Shown here in pieces: positions 24,979-33,268 of a stretch of DNA of 37,386 nucleotides. The position numbers were made by a program, and so were the translations under genes. The first letter of the stretch is position 1, and each line of letters starts with the position of its first letter. Source of the stretch: a bacterium (GTDB lineage Bacteria; Actinomycetota; Acidimicrobiia; Acidimicrobiales; Bin134); the NCBI GenBank assembly GCA_028819295.1, contig JAPPMA010000060.1:1-37386 (forward strand), written 5' to 3'. The notes under the pieces are model-generated. The model did not search any database. It saw nothing but the letters and a program-made list of their open reading frames with translations, and was not told where the DNA came from.

Positions 24979-25737
24979 TCAGGGGATGAGGGTGATTTGG
25001 GAGTCGAGCCAGCCTAAGAGGATGGCGATGCAGCGGGGGTCGGAGTGGAGGCGGTGGTCGGCGCCGCTGATGATGCGAAGGCCGGCGTCGCCGTGGGCAT
25101 CGGCGACGGCCCGGGCGTCGAGGGGCGACACTTCCCGGTCGTTGGACCCGTGCAGCACAAGCATGGGCCGGGGAGCGATCTCGGCGGCGCACCGGTCGAC
25201 TCGGATCGACCGGGCGGCTTCGGCCCAGGAGTCAACCGAGTCGGGGAAGTCGGGCGTGGTGATGATGCCCAGCGACCGTGCGTGCTCCACCACCCCCGGG
25301 GCATCCAGCCCCCAGTGCTCGAAATCCACCGGTGCCCCCATGGTGGCAACTCCCCTGACCCGGGGATCCTCTTGGGCCACATGGGCGGCCAGCGCGCCGC
25401 CGATTCCGAATCCCGCCAACCACACTCCCTCAACCTGCTCAAGCCCGCTCATGTAGCCGACTGCGCTGCGGATGTCGTCCGTCCACCCTTCCAGGGAGAA
25501 GTCGCCCTCGCTGTCTCCACATCCCCGGTAGTTGAGCACCAAGGCGGCCCAATCCATGTTCTGGGCGATCCGATCAGCCAGGGGATAGATCCGCTCAGCG
25601 GCCCTCGAACCCCCGTTGGCCTCCGATGGGAAGCCGGGACAAAGGGCCACGCCGGGCAGCGCTCGAATCCGGCGGCTCTCCGGCAACGCCAAGTGCCCGG
25701 CAAGCTTGAGCCCGCCAGCGGTTTGCCAGTGAGTCAC
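24979..25737 (-). CDS. alpha/beta-hydrolase-fold protein lacking nucleophile Ser
   Basis: 252 residues with an alpha/beta-hydrolase layout: CPGFPSEANGG (oxyanion region), VLNYRGCGDSEGDFS, nucleophile elbow WLAGFGIGGALA near 107-118, LVLHGSNDREVSP (acid residue) and GADHRLHSD (histidine). The elbow normally reads GxSxG; here it is GFGIG, so the nucleophile serine is a glycine. Hydrolase activity is therefore doubtful; the protein may have a non-catalytic role or act by another mechanism. GTG start overlapping the previous stop (GTGA). Confidence 0.8.
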   Translation of the reverse strand: MTHWQTAGGLKLAGHLALPESRRIRALPGVALCPGFPSEANGGSRAAERIYPLADRIAQNMDWAALVLNYRGCGDSEGDFSLEGWTDDIRSAVGYMSGLEQVEGVWLAGFGIGGALAAHVAQEDPRVRGVATMGAPVDFEHWGLDAPGVVEHARSLGIITTPDFPDSVDSWAEAARSIRVDRCAAEIAPRPMLVLHGSNDREVSPLDARAVADAHGDAGLRIISGADHRLHSDPRCIAILLGWLDSQITLIP

Positions 25738-25925
25738 ACTGCCCGAGGCCGATAGCCGCGGTTTCGCGCTTCGGCCAGGGTGTCGGGGCCGAACACCAAG
25801 AACTGCTCGGATGCCACCAGTTCCTCGATGACCGACTCGTCGCTGACGTCGTCCAAGTCATACACCGACTGGGACCGCTTGTCGCCCACGTAGCGGAAGC
25901 CCTCCAACGCCCTCGGCCTGTCCAT
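25734..25925 (-). CDS. small conserved-looking hypothetical protein
   Basis: 63 residues from the ATG at 25923-25925: MDRPRALEGFRYVGDKRSQSVYDL, then SVIEELVASEQFLVFGPDTLAEARNRGYRP. An alternative TTG start at 25947-25949 overlaps the stop of the upstream gene (TTGA) and would add eight residues. The acidic, evenly composed sequence and tight coupling to both neighbours suggest a real gene. No function recognised; it contains no membrane segment or metal-binding pattern. Confidence 0.65.
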   Translation of the reverse strand: MDRPRALEGFRYVGDKRSQSVYDLDDVSDESVIEELVASEQFLVFGPDTLAEARNRGYRPRAV

Positions 25926-25945
25926 TCCCCAACCGTACCGTCTGG

Positions 25946-26398
25946 TCAATCGGTTTCCCCGGCTGGAGGGCCGAGGGCTCCGATGGCCCTGAGGTATTGG
26001 CTCTCAAGGTCGAGCACCACCACAACGTCGAGGGCGTCGATGTCCAGACCCGATTCTGAGGCCTTGGCCAGCACGTAGTCCACCGAATCGTCGTCGCTGG
26101 TCACCACCTCGTCGCTCCGACCCTCCGCCTCCGCAGCAGTCACATCGCCCCGGCCGTAGGTGGCCGATCCCTGAAGCCGCAGGTGGTCCAGCCGCCAAAG
26201 CAAGATCTCCTGCACATCGTCATAGCTCAATTTGGCCGACAACGCGTCGGGAAGACGCTCGGCCACGAAGTCCACCGCCTCGAACAGGTCGTACACCGCC
26301 CGGGCCCGGGTGTGGGCGAGGCGTGACGACGCCCGCATCACCGCATAGGCGGCCAGCCCGACCACCAAGACTGCGGCGAGAACGAGTAGGAGCGTCAC
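25946..26398 (-). CDS. membrane-anchored hypothetical protein
   Basis: 150 residues. One N-terminal membrane helix (LLLVLAAVLVVGLAAYAVM, about 3-21), then a helical stretch (HTRARAVYDLFEAVDFVAERLPDALSAKLSYDDVQEIL, given here only as its first and last motifs: RARAVYDLFEA and YDDVQEILLWRLDHL), an acidic loop (SDEVVTSDDDSVDYV) and a C-terminal helix ending in LRAIGALG. GTG start without a Shine-Dalgarno, 58 bp after the acyl-CoA dehydrogenase stop. The gene order suggests one leftward transcript with the small protein and the hydrolase-like gene. Function unknown. Confidence 0.7.
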   Translation of the reverse strand: MTLLLVLAAVLVVGLAAYAVMRASSRLAHTRARAVYDLFEAVDFVAERLPDALSAKLSYDDVQEILLWRLDHLRLQGSATYGRGDVTAAEAEGRSDEVVTSDDDSVDYVLAKASESGLDIDALDVVVVLDLESQYLRAIGALGPPAGETD

Positions 26399-26456
26399 AC
26401 CGATCCCGGTCCCAGCCGCCTACCGATTCAATCGGCTGCCAGCCCCGAAATGAGCG

Positions 26457-27572
26457 TCAGATGCCGATGCGCTGAGCCAGCAGCTCGCGGTGGTACGTGG
26501 GGTCGCCGAACAGCAGCTCCGACGACTTGGCCCGCTTGAAGTACAGATGGGCGGGGTGCTCCCAGGTGAAGCCGATCCCGCCGTGGATCTGGATGTTCTC
26601 CGCTGAAGCGTGAAAATAGGCCTCCGAGCAGTAGGCCTTGGCCAGGCTGGCCACCGAGGGGAGCTCGTCGTTCAGCTCCGAGGCGCACCAGCCGGCGTAG
26701 TAGGCGGCCGACTTGGCCGACTCCACCTCCAGAAGCATGTCGGCGCACTTGTGCTTGATGGCCTGGAACGACCCGATGGGCCGACCGAACTGCACCCGGT
26801 CTTTGGCGTACTGCACCGACATGTCCAAACACATCTGGGCGCCGCCCACCTGCTCGGCGGCCAAGGCCACCGCCGCCAGGTCGAGCACCCGCTCCAGCAC
26901 CGCCCAGCCCCCGCCGTCGGCGCCGATCAGCGTGACCGGGGTGTTGTCGAAGTCCAAGCGGGCCTGTTTGCGGGTCTGGTCCATGGTGGACAATGCGGTG
27001 CGGGTCAACCCGTCGGCGTCACCGGCACACCAGAACAGGCTGACCCCGCCGGAGGTGCGGGCGGCCACCAGCACGACGCCGGCGGTGTGGCCGTCGATCA
27101 CGAACATCTTGGTGCCGCTGACGCGCCAGCCGTCGCCGTCGGCAGCGGCCTCGGCGGTTATGCCCGACTCGTCCCAGCGGCCGTTCTCCTCGGTGAAGGC
27201 CAGCGCGGCCACCGTCTCCCCGCCGGCGATGCCGGGCAGCAGTGCCGCCTTGGCCTCCTCGTCGCCGCTGTGGATGAGCGTGTTGGCGGCCAACACCACG
27301 CTGGAGAAGAACGGGGCGCACAGCAGCGCCCGGCCCATCTCCTCCAGCACCACGATCAGCTCGACGTAGCTGAACCCGCTGCCCCCGTACTCCTCGGGGA
27401 TGATGAGCCCCTGCAACCCAAGCTGCTCGGCCATCTGGTTCCAGACCGCATCGTCGTAGCCCTTCTCGGTGTCCATCTGCTCCCGGACCGCCGATTCGGG
27501 GGATTTGTCATCCAAGAACTGCCGGACGAAGCGCCGCAGCTCCTCTTGTTCCTCGCTGAAGGCAAAGTTCAC
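26457..27572 (-). CDS. acyl-CoA dehydrogenase family protein
   Basis: FAD-dependent alpha,beta-dehydrogenation of an acyl-CoA; the substrate cannot be told. 371 residues. N-terminal helical domain (FSEEQEELRRFVRQFLDD), beta domain with the FAD/substrate contact LAFTEENGRWDESG and SGTKMFVIDGHTA, and the C-terminal helical domain with QVGGAQMCLDMSVQYAKDR, VQFGRPIGSFQAIKH and IQIHGGIGFTWEHP. These resemble the FadE-type subunits used in lipid or steroid side-chain catabolism. The GTG at 27570-27572, giving MNFAFSEEQEE, is preferred; the frame is open for eight more codons. Divergent from the metallo-hydrolase gene across about 150 bp. Confidence 0.9.
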   Translation of the reverse strand: MNFAFSEEQEELRRFVRQFLDDKSPESAVREQMDTEKGYDDAVWNQMAEQLGLQGLIIPEEYGGSGFSYVELIVVLEEMGRALLCAPFFSSVVLAANTLIHSGDEEAKAALLPGIAGGETVAALAFTEENGRWDESGITAEAAADGDGWRVSGTKMFVIDGHTAGVVLVAARTSGGVSLFWCAGDADGLTRTALSTMDQTRKQARLDFDNTPVTLIGADGGGWAVLERVLDLAAVALAAEQVGGAQMCLDMSVQYAKDRVQFGRPIGSFQAIKHKCADMLLEVESAKSAAYYAGWCASELNDELPSVASLAKAYCSEAYFHASAENIQIHGGIGFTWEHPAHLYFKRAKSSELLFGDPTYHRELLAQRIGI

Positions 27573-27727
27573 GGCCTTGTTTCTACTAGACCGCAACCCT
27601 GGTAGCCACGCCCGACCACTATGCTCACCGATCGGCTCGCTGCCCTCTTCGCTGATGACCTGTCACAAACCCGCCAGATGGGGCACAATCGGGGGCATAA
27701 CGCAAGGCACCCGTGAAAAGAGCCGCT

Positions 27728-28336
27728 ATGACCCTGCACTGGCAAGACACCCAGGCCGAGATCCACAAGGTGGTGGTGGGCCCGATGGACAACAACGTGT
27801 TCATCGTCCGCTGCCGCGAAACCGGCGATGCGGTGCTGATCGACGCGGCCAATGAGCACGAGCGGCTGTTGGAGCTGTGCTCGTCGCTCGGGGTGCGCAC
27901 CGTTCTGGAAACCCACGGACACTGGGACCACATCCAGGCCATCCCCGCGGTGCGCGACGCCGGCTATGAGGTGGGGGTGACCGCCGAAGACGCCGCCATG
28001 CTCGACTCCTACGACTACCTGCTCGAGGACGAGTCGGTGACCGAGGTGGGGCGGCTCCGCCTGCACTGCATCCACACCCCGGGCCACACCCCGGGTTCGA
28101 TGTCGTTCCGCCTGGAGGGTTCGCCCATACTGTTCTCGGGCGACACCCTCTTTCCCGGCGGACCCGGCGCCACCGGCTTCGAGGGCGGCGACTTCGCCAC
28201 CATCATCGCCTCCATCGAGCAGCGGATGTTCTCCCCGCTGTCGGCAGACACCGTGGTGCTGCCCGGACACGGCGACCAGACCACCATCGGCACCGAAGCC
28301 CCCCGCCTTCAAGAATGGATCGATCGGGGCTGGTAA
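27728..28336 (+). CDS. metallo-beta-lactamase-fold hydrolase
   Basis: 202 residues, glyoxalase-II-like size and fold. Metal ligands: THGHWDHIQAI (HxHxDH), HTPGHTPGSM, the bridging aspartate in LFSGDTLFPGGPG, and the C-terminal LPGHGDQT. Such proteins hydrolyse thioesters or related bonds with a dinuclear metal site; the substrate is unknown. The start may be the ATG at 27728 (MTLHWQDTQ) or the in-frame GTG at 27713, which has AAGG at a suitable distance. It precedes the sufC-sufS-sufU block by 71 bp on the same strand. Confidence 0.88.
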   Translation: MTLHWQDTQAEIHKVVVGPMDNNVFIVRCRETGDAVLIDAANEHERLLELCSSLGVRTVLETHGHWDHIQAIPAVRDAGYEVGVTAEDAAMLDSYDYLLEDESVTEVGRLRLHCIHTPGHTPGSMSFRLEGSPILFSGDTLFPGGPGATGFEGGDFATIIASIEQRMFSPLSADTVVLPGHGDQTTIGTEAPRLQEWIDRGW

Positions 28337-28395
28337 ACCAGCCCGCTGGCCGGTGTTCACGCTTTCCGGTGATAGGGGCGGCATCCCCTCAGGCG

Positions 28396-28401
28396 TAGAC
28401 T
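28396..28401 (+). promoter_or_regulatory. leaderless-type -10 box of sufC
   Basis: TAGACT ends six bases before the GTG start of sufC, so +1 would fall on the start codon. No Shine-Dalgarno and no convincing -35 element are visible. The upstream 50 bp contain GGGG/CCCC arms around CGGCAT (28374-28387), a possible small regulatory palindrome. Confidence 0.4.
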
Positions 28402-28407
28402 GATCAG

Positions 28408-29166
28408 GTGAGCCAGCCTGAGGCCCCGCTCTTCGAGGTCGAAAACCTGCACGTCGCCACGGCGGAAGACGGCATCCCGATCCTGTCGGGCATCGACCTC
28501 ACCGTTCGGACGGGCGAGGTACACGCCCTCATGGGACCCAACGGCTCGGGCAAGTCGACCCTGGCCAGCACGCTTTTGGCCAGCCCTGAATACGAGGTGA
28601 CCGGCGGGCGGATCCGCTTCAAGGGCGACGACATCACCGACTGGCCCGCCGACGTCAGGGGCAAGGCCGGACTGTTCCTGGCCTTCCAATACCCCCAGGA
28701 GTTCCCCGGCGTGTCGGTGATGAACTTCCTGCGCCAGGCCCTGTCGGCCCGCAAGGGCATCGACTTGTCGGTGCTGGAACTGCGCTTGGCCGTGATGGAG
28801 TGGATGGAGCGGTTCGACATGGACCCGTCGTTCGCCGACCGCTATCTGAACGACGGGTTCTCCGGGGGCGAGAAGAAGCGCAACGAGGTGCTCCAACTGG
28901 CCATTTTGGAGCCGGAGATGGCCATCTTGGACGAGACCGACTCCGGCTTGGACATCGACGCCTTGAAGATCGTGGCCAACGGTGTGCAGGAGGTGCGGAC
29001 CTCCCGCCCGGAGATGGGGGTGCTGGCCATCACCCACTTCCGCCGGTTGCTCGATCATCTGGCCCCCGACCACGTCCACATCCTGATGAACGGCAAGGTC
29101 GCCGCCAGCGGCGGCTTCGAGTTGGCCGCGCAATTGGATGCCGAGGGGTACGAGGCATGGCGCTGA
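28408..29166 (+). CDS. sufC: Fe-S assembly ATPase SufC (first copy)
   Basis: ABC-type ATPase of the SufBCD scaffold that builds iron-sulfur clusters. 252 residues. Walker A MGPNGSGKSTL near 42-52, Q-loop LAFQYPQEFPGV, canonical signature FSGGEKKRNEVLQ near 151-163, Walker B with D-loop MAILDETDSGLDIDALK, and H-switch AITHFRRLL. All agree with classical SufC. GTG start with no Shine-Dalgarno. sufS follows 37 bp downstream; sufB and sufD are not beside it. A second sufC lies at 34611-35405 with only moderate similarity. Confidence 0.96.
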   Translation: MSQPEAPLFEVENLHVATAEDGIPILSGIDLTVRTGEVHALMGPNGSGKSTLASTLLASPEYEVTGGRIRFKGDDITDWPADVRGKAGLFLAFQYPQEFPGVSVMNFLRQALSARKGIDLSVLELRLAVMEWMERFDMDPSFADRYLNDGFSGGEKKRNEVLQLAILEPEMAILDETDSGLDIDALKIVANGVQEVRTSRPEMGVLAITHFRRLLDHLAPDHVHILMNGKVAASGGFELAAQLDAEGYEAWR

Positions 29167-29203
29167 TCGACGGAGACGGCCCGGTGGCAGAAGGAGCCAA
29201 GGC

Positions 29204-30436
29204 ATGGCGCTAGACCCCGCCTCCGTCCGCGCCGACTTCCCCATCATGTGCCGGCAGGTACACGGCCGCCGCATGGTGTATCTCGACTCGGCGGCCACCT
29301 CCCACAAGCCCAAGCCGGTGATCGACGCGGTCACCGACTACTACGAGCGCTTCAACTCCAATGTCCACCGGGGCTCCTACCAGCTGGCGGTGGAGGCAAC
29401 TGAGGCGCTGGAGCAGGCCCGGGCCAAGGTCGCCCGCTTCATCGGGGCCTCCCAGGACTCGGAAATCGTCTTCGCCAAGAACGCCACCGAGGCGATCAAC
29501 CTGGTGGCCCGAACCTGGGGCCGCGCCAATCTGGGGCCGGGCGACCCGGTGGTGATCACCGAGTTGGAGCACCACGCCAACATCGTGCCCTGGCACATGC
29601 TGACCGCCGAGCAGGGCATCGATTTGCGCTGGATTCCCATCCGCAGCGACGGCCACCTCGACTTGAGCGACCTCGACCGCTTGCTCGACGGCGCCCGGCT
29701 GGTGAGCGTGGCCGCGGTGTCCAATGTGCTGGGCACCATCAACCCCATACGGGAGCTGGCCGAGGCCGCCCACCGGGCGGGCGCCCTGATGATGGTGGAC
29801 GCCAGCCAGTACACCCCGCATCTGCCCACTGATGTGATGGAGATGGGGGCCGACTTCGTGGCCTTCACCGGCCACAAGATGTGCGGCCCAACGGGAATCG
29901 GCGTGCTGTGGGCCAAGTCTGAGCTGCTGGAGGCCATGCCGCCGTTTCTGGGCGGGGGCGAGATGATCCTCAACGTGACCAAAGAGGGGTTCAGCACCGC
30001 CGACGTCCCGTGGAAGTTCGAGGCCGGCACCCCGCCCATTGCCGAGGCGGTCGGGCTGGGAGCGGCGGTGGACTATCTCAACGGGCTGGGCATGGAGCAG
30101 GTTCGAGAGCACGAGGTGGCCCTCACCGGCTATGCCCTGCGCACGCTAAACCAGCGCTACGGCGACGACATCACCATCCACGGGCCGACCGAGCCGGCCG
30201 AGCGGGGCGGGGTGCTGTCGTTCGAGTACAAGGGGATCCATCCCCACGATGTGGCCCAGGTGCTGGACCGCTCAGCGGTGTGCGTGCGGGCCGGCCACCA
30301 TTGCGCCAAACCGCTCATGCGGGTACTGGGCTGCTCAGCCACCAGTCGGGCCTCGATGTACGTCTACAACGACGAATCCGACGTTGATGCCCTGGCTGAC
30401 GCGCTCAGCGAAGCCGACGCCTTCTTCATCGAATGA
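29204..30436 (+). CDS. sufS: cysteine desulfurase SufS
   Basis: PLP enzyme that takes sulfur from cysteine and passes it as a persulfide to SufU. 410 residues. VYLDSAATSHKP near 22-33, ELEHHANIVPW near 119-129, PLP lysine in AFTGHKMCGPTGIG near 225, and the active-site cysteine in CVRAGHHCAKPLM near 365. Start MALDPASVRADFP at 29204 with AAGGAG seven bases upstream; the frame is open earlier but overlaps sufC. The last 11 bases of this start region nearly repeat the sufC end (ggcatggcgct occurs at both places). Confidence 0.96.
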   Translation: MALDPASVRADFPIMCRQVHGRRMVYLDSAATSHKPKPVIDAVTDYYERFNSNVHRGSYQLAVEATEALEQARAKVARFIGASQDSEIVFAKNATEAINLVARTWGRANLGPGDPVVITELEHHANIVPWHMLTAEQGIDLRWIPIRSDGHLDLSDLDRLLDGARLVSVAAVSNVLGTINPIRELAEAAHRAGALMMVDASQYTPHLPTDVMEMGADFVAFTGHKMCGPTGIGVLWAKSELLEAMPPFLGGGEMILNVTKEGFSTADVPWKFEAGTPPIAEAVGLGAAVDYLNGLGMEQVREHEVALTGYALRTLNQRYGDDITIHGPTEPAERGGVLSFEYKGIHPHDVAQVLDRSAVCVRAGHHCAKPLMRVLGCSATSRASMYVYNDESDVDALADALSEADAFFIE

Positions 30437-30488
30437 AGAATGACTGCATATCGCTGAACCTTCGCTCGTAAACTAGTTAACCGCTGAC

Positions 30489-30959
30489 ATGCCCGACCTT
30501 GAAGACCTCTACCGCGAGATCATCCTCGATCACTACCGCAACCCCCGCAATCGGGGTGAGCTGGACACTCCGCCCGCCGTCCGGGCCGAGGGGTTCAACC
30601 CTCTGTGCGGCGACGAGGTCATCATCTACGTGCGCCTGCAAGACGGGGTGATCGACGACATCAAGTTCGGGGGCCAGGGCTGCTCCATCAGCCAAGCCTC
30701 GTCATCGATGATGTCGGCAACCGTCAAGGGCCGCACCACCGAGGAGCTGCACCGGCTCAACCGGGCCTTCAAGTCCATGATGTCCATCGAGCCCGACCCC
30801 GACGATCCCGCCCCCGTCAGCGGCAACGGCGCCGACATCAAACTCGGCGACCTGGAAGCCCTCAAAGGCGTGGTCAAGTTCCCGGTTCGGATCAAGTGCG
30901 CCACATTGTCCTGGCACACCCTCACCCAAGCCGTCGAAGAAGCCCAAGCCACCGGTTAG
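30489..30959 (+). CDS. sufU: Fe-S sulfur-transfer protein SufU
   Basis: IscU-like zinc protein that accepts sulfur from SufS and feeds the SufBCD scaffold in Gram-positive bacteria. 156 residues. LYREIILDHYRNPRNRGEL at the N-terminus, then the three cysteine sites: NPLCGDEV near 38-45, GQGCSISQASSSMM near 63-76, and VRIKCATLSWHTL near 133-145. The insertion between the second and third sites is typical of SufU rather than IscU. It lies 52 bp after sufS; a TAAACT box at 30469-30474 could give it an additional start of transcription. Confidence 0.95.
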   Translation: MPDLEDLYREIILDHYRNPRNRGELDTPPAVRAEGFNPLCGDEVIIYVRLQDGVIDDIKFGGQGCSISQASSSMMSATVKGRTTEELHRLNRAFKSMMSIEPDPDDPAPVSGNGADIKLGDLEALKGVVKFPVRIKCATLSWHTLTQAVEEAQATG

Positions 30960-30963
30960 TAGC

Positions 30964-32082
30964 GTGTCGGGCGTCGACATCGGTCAGGGTTGGCACCCTG
31001 ACCCCAGCTCGTCGCTCTCGCTGCACGCTGACGCCTACACCAACAAGCGGTGGTTCGACGCAGACCAATCGGCAATCATCGGCCGGACCTGGCAGTGGAT
31101 CTGCCATGGCGAGAAGCTCCGCGAGCCGGGCAGCTTTGTAGCCGAAGCCGTCGCCGGGCAGCCGGTCTTCGCCATCCGCGGGGCCGACGGCGAGCTGCGG
31201 GCGTTCTACAACGTGTGCCAGCACCGGGCCCACGAACTGGTCGAGGGCGAGGGCCAGCTGAAGAACCTGGTTTGCCCCTACCACGGATGGTCCTATGACC
31301 TGTCGGGCCAGCTTCAGGCCGCTCGCCACACCAATCACCTGGTCGACTTCGACACCGACCAGATCTGCCTCGACCCGGTGCAGATAACCGAATTCGGCGG
31401 GTTCGTCTACGTGAACCTCGACCCCGAGGCCGCTCCCCTACAGGAGCAGTCGGGCGACTTGGGGGCCGAGATCGACCACTGGGCTCCCGATGTGGAGCAG
31501 CTCACCTTCGCCCACCGCCTCTCCTACAAGATCGACAGCAACTGGAAGAACGTGGTGGACAACTTCTTGGAGTGCTACCACTGCCACATCGCCCACAAGG
31601 ACTTCGTGTCGCTGGTGGACATGGACACCTATGTGGTGACCACCCACGGCATCTACTCCAGCCACATGGCCGAGGCCGGCAAAGCCGCCAACACCGCCTA
31701 CGACGTGACCGAGGCCACCGTCACCGACCACGCGGTGTGGTGGCTGTGGCCCAACACCTGCATGATGCGATACCCGGGCCGGGGCAACTTCATCGTGTTG
31801 AAGGTCATCCCCGCCGGCCCCGACCTGACCTACGAGACCTACGACTTCTTTTTTGAGACTGCTGAGCCCAATGAAGCCGAATTGGAGTCGATCCGCTATC
31901 TCGACGAGGTCCTTCAGGTGGAGGACATCAACCTGGTGGAAAGCGTGCAGCGGGGCATGTCGACCCCGGCGTTCCAACAGGGCCGCATTGTCAACGACCC
32001 CAGTGGGTCGGGCCTCTCCGAACATGCGGTGCATCACTTCCACGGGCTGGTGCTGGACGCTTACGAGGGAGTTGCTTCATGA
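30964..32082 (+). CDS. Rieske non-heme iron oxygenase, large subunit
   Basis: 372 residues, an alpha subunit of the ring-hydroxylating/demethylating oxygenase superfamily. Rieske cluster ligands CQHRAHEL (CxH, near 80) and CPYHGWSYDL (CxxH, near 100). Mononuclear iron site DNFLECYHCHIAHKDF near 199-214 (DNxxExxHxxxxH type). This architecture also occurs in choline- and betaine-type monooxygenases, and the substrate cannot be told. GTG start four bases after the sufU stop, so it is probably co-transcribed with the SUF genes that would supply its cluster; it overlaps the next gene as ATGA. Confidence 0.88.
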   Translation: MSGVDIGQGWHPDPSSSLSLHADAYTNKRWFDADQSAIIGRTWQWICHGEKLREPGSFVAEAVAGQPVFAIRGADGELRAFYNVCQHRAHELVEGEGQLKNLVCPYHGWSYDLSGQLQAARHTNHLVDFDTDQICLDPVQITEFGGFVYVNLDPEAAPLQEQSGDLGAEIDHWAPDVEQLTFAHRLSYKIDSNWKNVVDNFLECYHCHIAHKDFVSLVDMDTYVVTTHGIYSSHMAEAGKAANTAYDVTEATVTDHAVWWLWPNTCMMRYPGRGNFIVLKVIPAGPDLTYETYDFFFETAEPNEAELESIRYLDEVLQVEDINLVESVQRGMSTPAFQQGRIVNDPSGSGLSEHAVHHFHGLVLDAYEGVAS

Positions 32083-32846
32083 CTGGGACGTTGGAGGGCC
32101 GGGTGGCCTTGGTGACGGGAGGTCGGGGTGGAGCCGGGCGCGCCGTGTGCCGCCGCTTTGTGGGCGAAGGGGCCCATGTGTACGCGGCCGGGCTCAGCGA
32201 CGATTGTCCTGTTGGTGAGGAGCCCGCCGCCGGGGAGTTCCTCCGGTTCGATGTCACCTCCGAAGACGAGGTGGTGGCCGGCATCGCTGCCATCGAGTCG
32301 GCTCAAGGCCGCCTCGACATCGTGGTCAACGCCGCCGGCATCGAGATCGAGAAGACGGTCGAAGACACCTCGCTCGAGGAATGGGACCGCATCTTCGCCA
32401 TCAACGCGACCGGCACATTCTTGACCTCAAAGCACGCGCTGCCGCTGCTTCGACAGTCGGACCATGCGGCCATCGTGAACTTCGGCTCCTACGACGGCTT
32501 CATCGCCGACCCCAAGCTGGCCGCCTATTGCGCCACCAAGGGGGCGGTACACGCCCTCACCAAGGCGATGGCCTGTGACCACGGGCCGGAGGGCATTCGA
32601 GTCAACGCCATCTGCCCCGGCTATATCGACACTCCGATGCTGGAGCAGTTCTACCCCGATCATGTTGAGTTGGCCGATGCCCGCGCCGAAGCCGAGCGAA
32701 TCCACCCTTTGGGCACCATCGGCACCCCAACCGACATGGCCAACCTGGTCCACTGGCTGGTCTCCGACGAGGCCCGGTACGCCACCGGACAACTGTGGGT
32801 TCTCGACGGAGGCCTCTCCGCTCAGATCCAGCAAATGCGGTTCTAG
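32079..32846 (+). CDS. short-chain dehydrogenase/reductase
   Basis: 255 residues, classical SDR. Cofactor motif VTGGRGGAGRAV near 12-23 (TGxxxGxG), NAAG near 85, catalytic serine in NFGSYDGF near 138, and YCATK (YxxxK) near 152-156, followed by RVNAICPGYIDTPM. The C-terminus QLWVLDGGLSAQ is typical. It starts within the stop of the Rieske oxygenase gene (ATGA). The pair suggests an oxidation plus dehydrogenation of one substrate, for example a dihydrodiol- or alcohol-forming step followed by oxidation; that is inference from pairing only. Confidence 0.9.
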   Translation: MTGTLEGRVALVTGGRGGAGRAVCRRFVGEGAHVYAAGLSDDCPVGEEPAAGEFLRFDVTSEDEVVAGIAAIESAQGRLDIVVNAAGIEIEKTVEDTSLEEWDRIFAINATGTFLTSKHALPLLRQSDHAAIVNFGSYDGFIADPKLAAYCATKGAVHALTKAMACDHGPEGIRVNAICPGYIDTPMLEQFYPDHVELADARAEAERIHPLGTIGTPTDMANLVHWLVSDEARYATGQLWVLDGGLSAQIQQMRF

Positions 32847-32867
32847 CGGCCACCGACCAGCGGATCC

Positions 32868-32933
32868 GATATCGACCTCATCCCCGACCGCAACACTGTC
32901 GAACGACCTCTCCAACGGTGCGAAGCCCTGGCC
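32868..32933 (+). mobile_element. IS5-type transposase scrap
   Basis: 22 codons read DIDLIPDRNTVERPLQRCEALA. The motif PDRNxVER(C/P)xxR is typical of the C-terminal DDE region of IS5-family transposases, which usually read NVVERCFNRLKQ. The frame breaks on both sides and no inverted repeats are visible. It sits just after the SDR stop, next to the toxin-antitoxin-like pair. Confidence 0.4.
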
Positions 32934-32982
32934 TTCGTCCGAACCCGACTTGGGTTCCGTAGGTCAGCCTCAGATAGCAAGG

Positions 32983-33264
32983 TCAGGTAGTCGGGATAGG
33001 AATCGCGCGACCATGCCGTTGGCGGGCGGCTTCACCAGACGTTCCGAGCATTGCCCCTATCGACGCCCAGGAATGGCCATGGCCTCTGGCAAGGGCGACC
33101 GCCTCCTCGACTCGACGCTCGGCATCGGCCCTGTCCTGAAAGGCGACACGGATGGCACGGAGAGATGCGGCGTCCTTGATTTCGCCCTCCGACGGCTCGT
33201 GCTCCTCGAATCGGGCAATGAGCTCATTGGCTCGGTCAATTATCTCTTGCGCAGTACGGGGCAT
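32983..33264 (-). CDS. putative HTH antitoxin
   Basis: 93 residues: a charged helical N-terminus (TAQEIIDRANELIARFEEHEP, given as the motifs IIDRANELIARFEE and GEIKDAASLRAIR) and a C-terminal helix-turn-helix of the type HSWASIGAMLGTSGEAARQRHG. The last element could bind DNA for autoregulation. ATG start with GAGGTGA four bases upstream, four bases after the stop of the toxin-like gene, so the two are translated together. Small size, tight pairing and position among mobile-element scraps suggest an antitoxin; no experiment or database support is available to me. Confidence 0.6.
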   Translation of the reverse strand: MPRTAQEIIDRANELIARFEEHEPSEGEIKDAASLRAIRVAFQDRADAERRVEEAVALARGHGHSWASIGAMLGTSGEAARQRHGRAIPIPTT

Positions 33265-33268
33265 CAGT

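Noticed and set aside
29158..29214. An 18-codon frame (MALIDGDGPVAEGAKAWR) overlapping the end of sufC and the sufS start.
   Set aside because: It lacks its own ribosome-binding site and arises from the local near-repeat ggcatggcgct; no sign of a conserved peptide.
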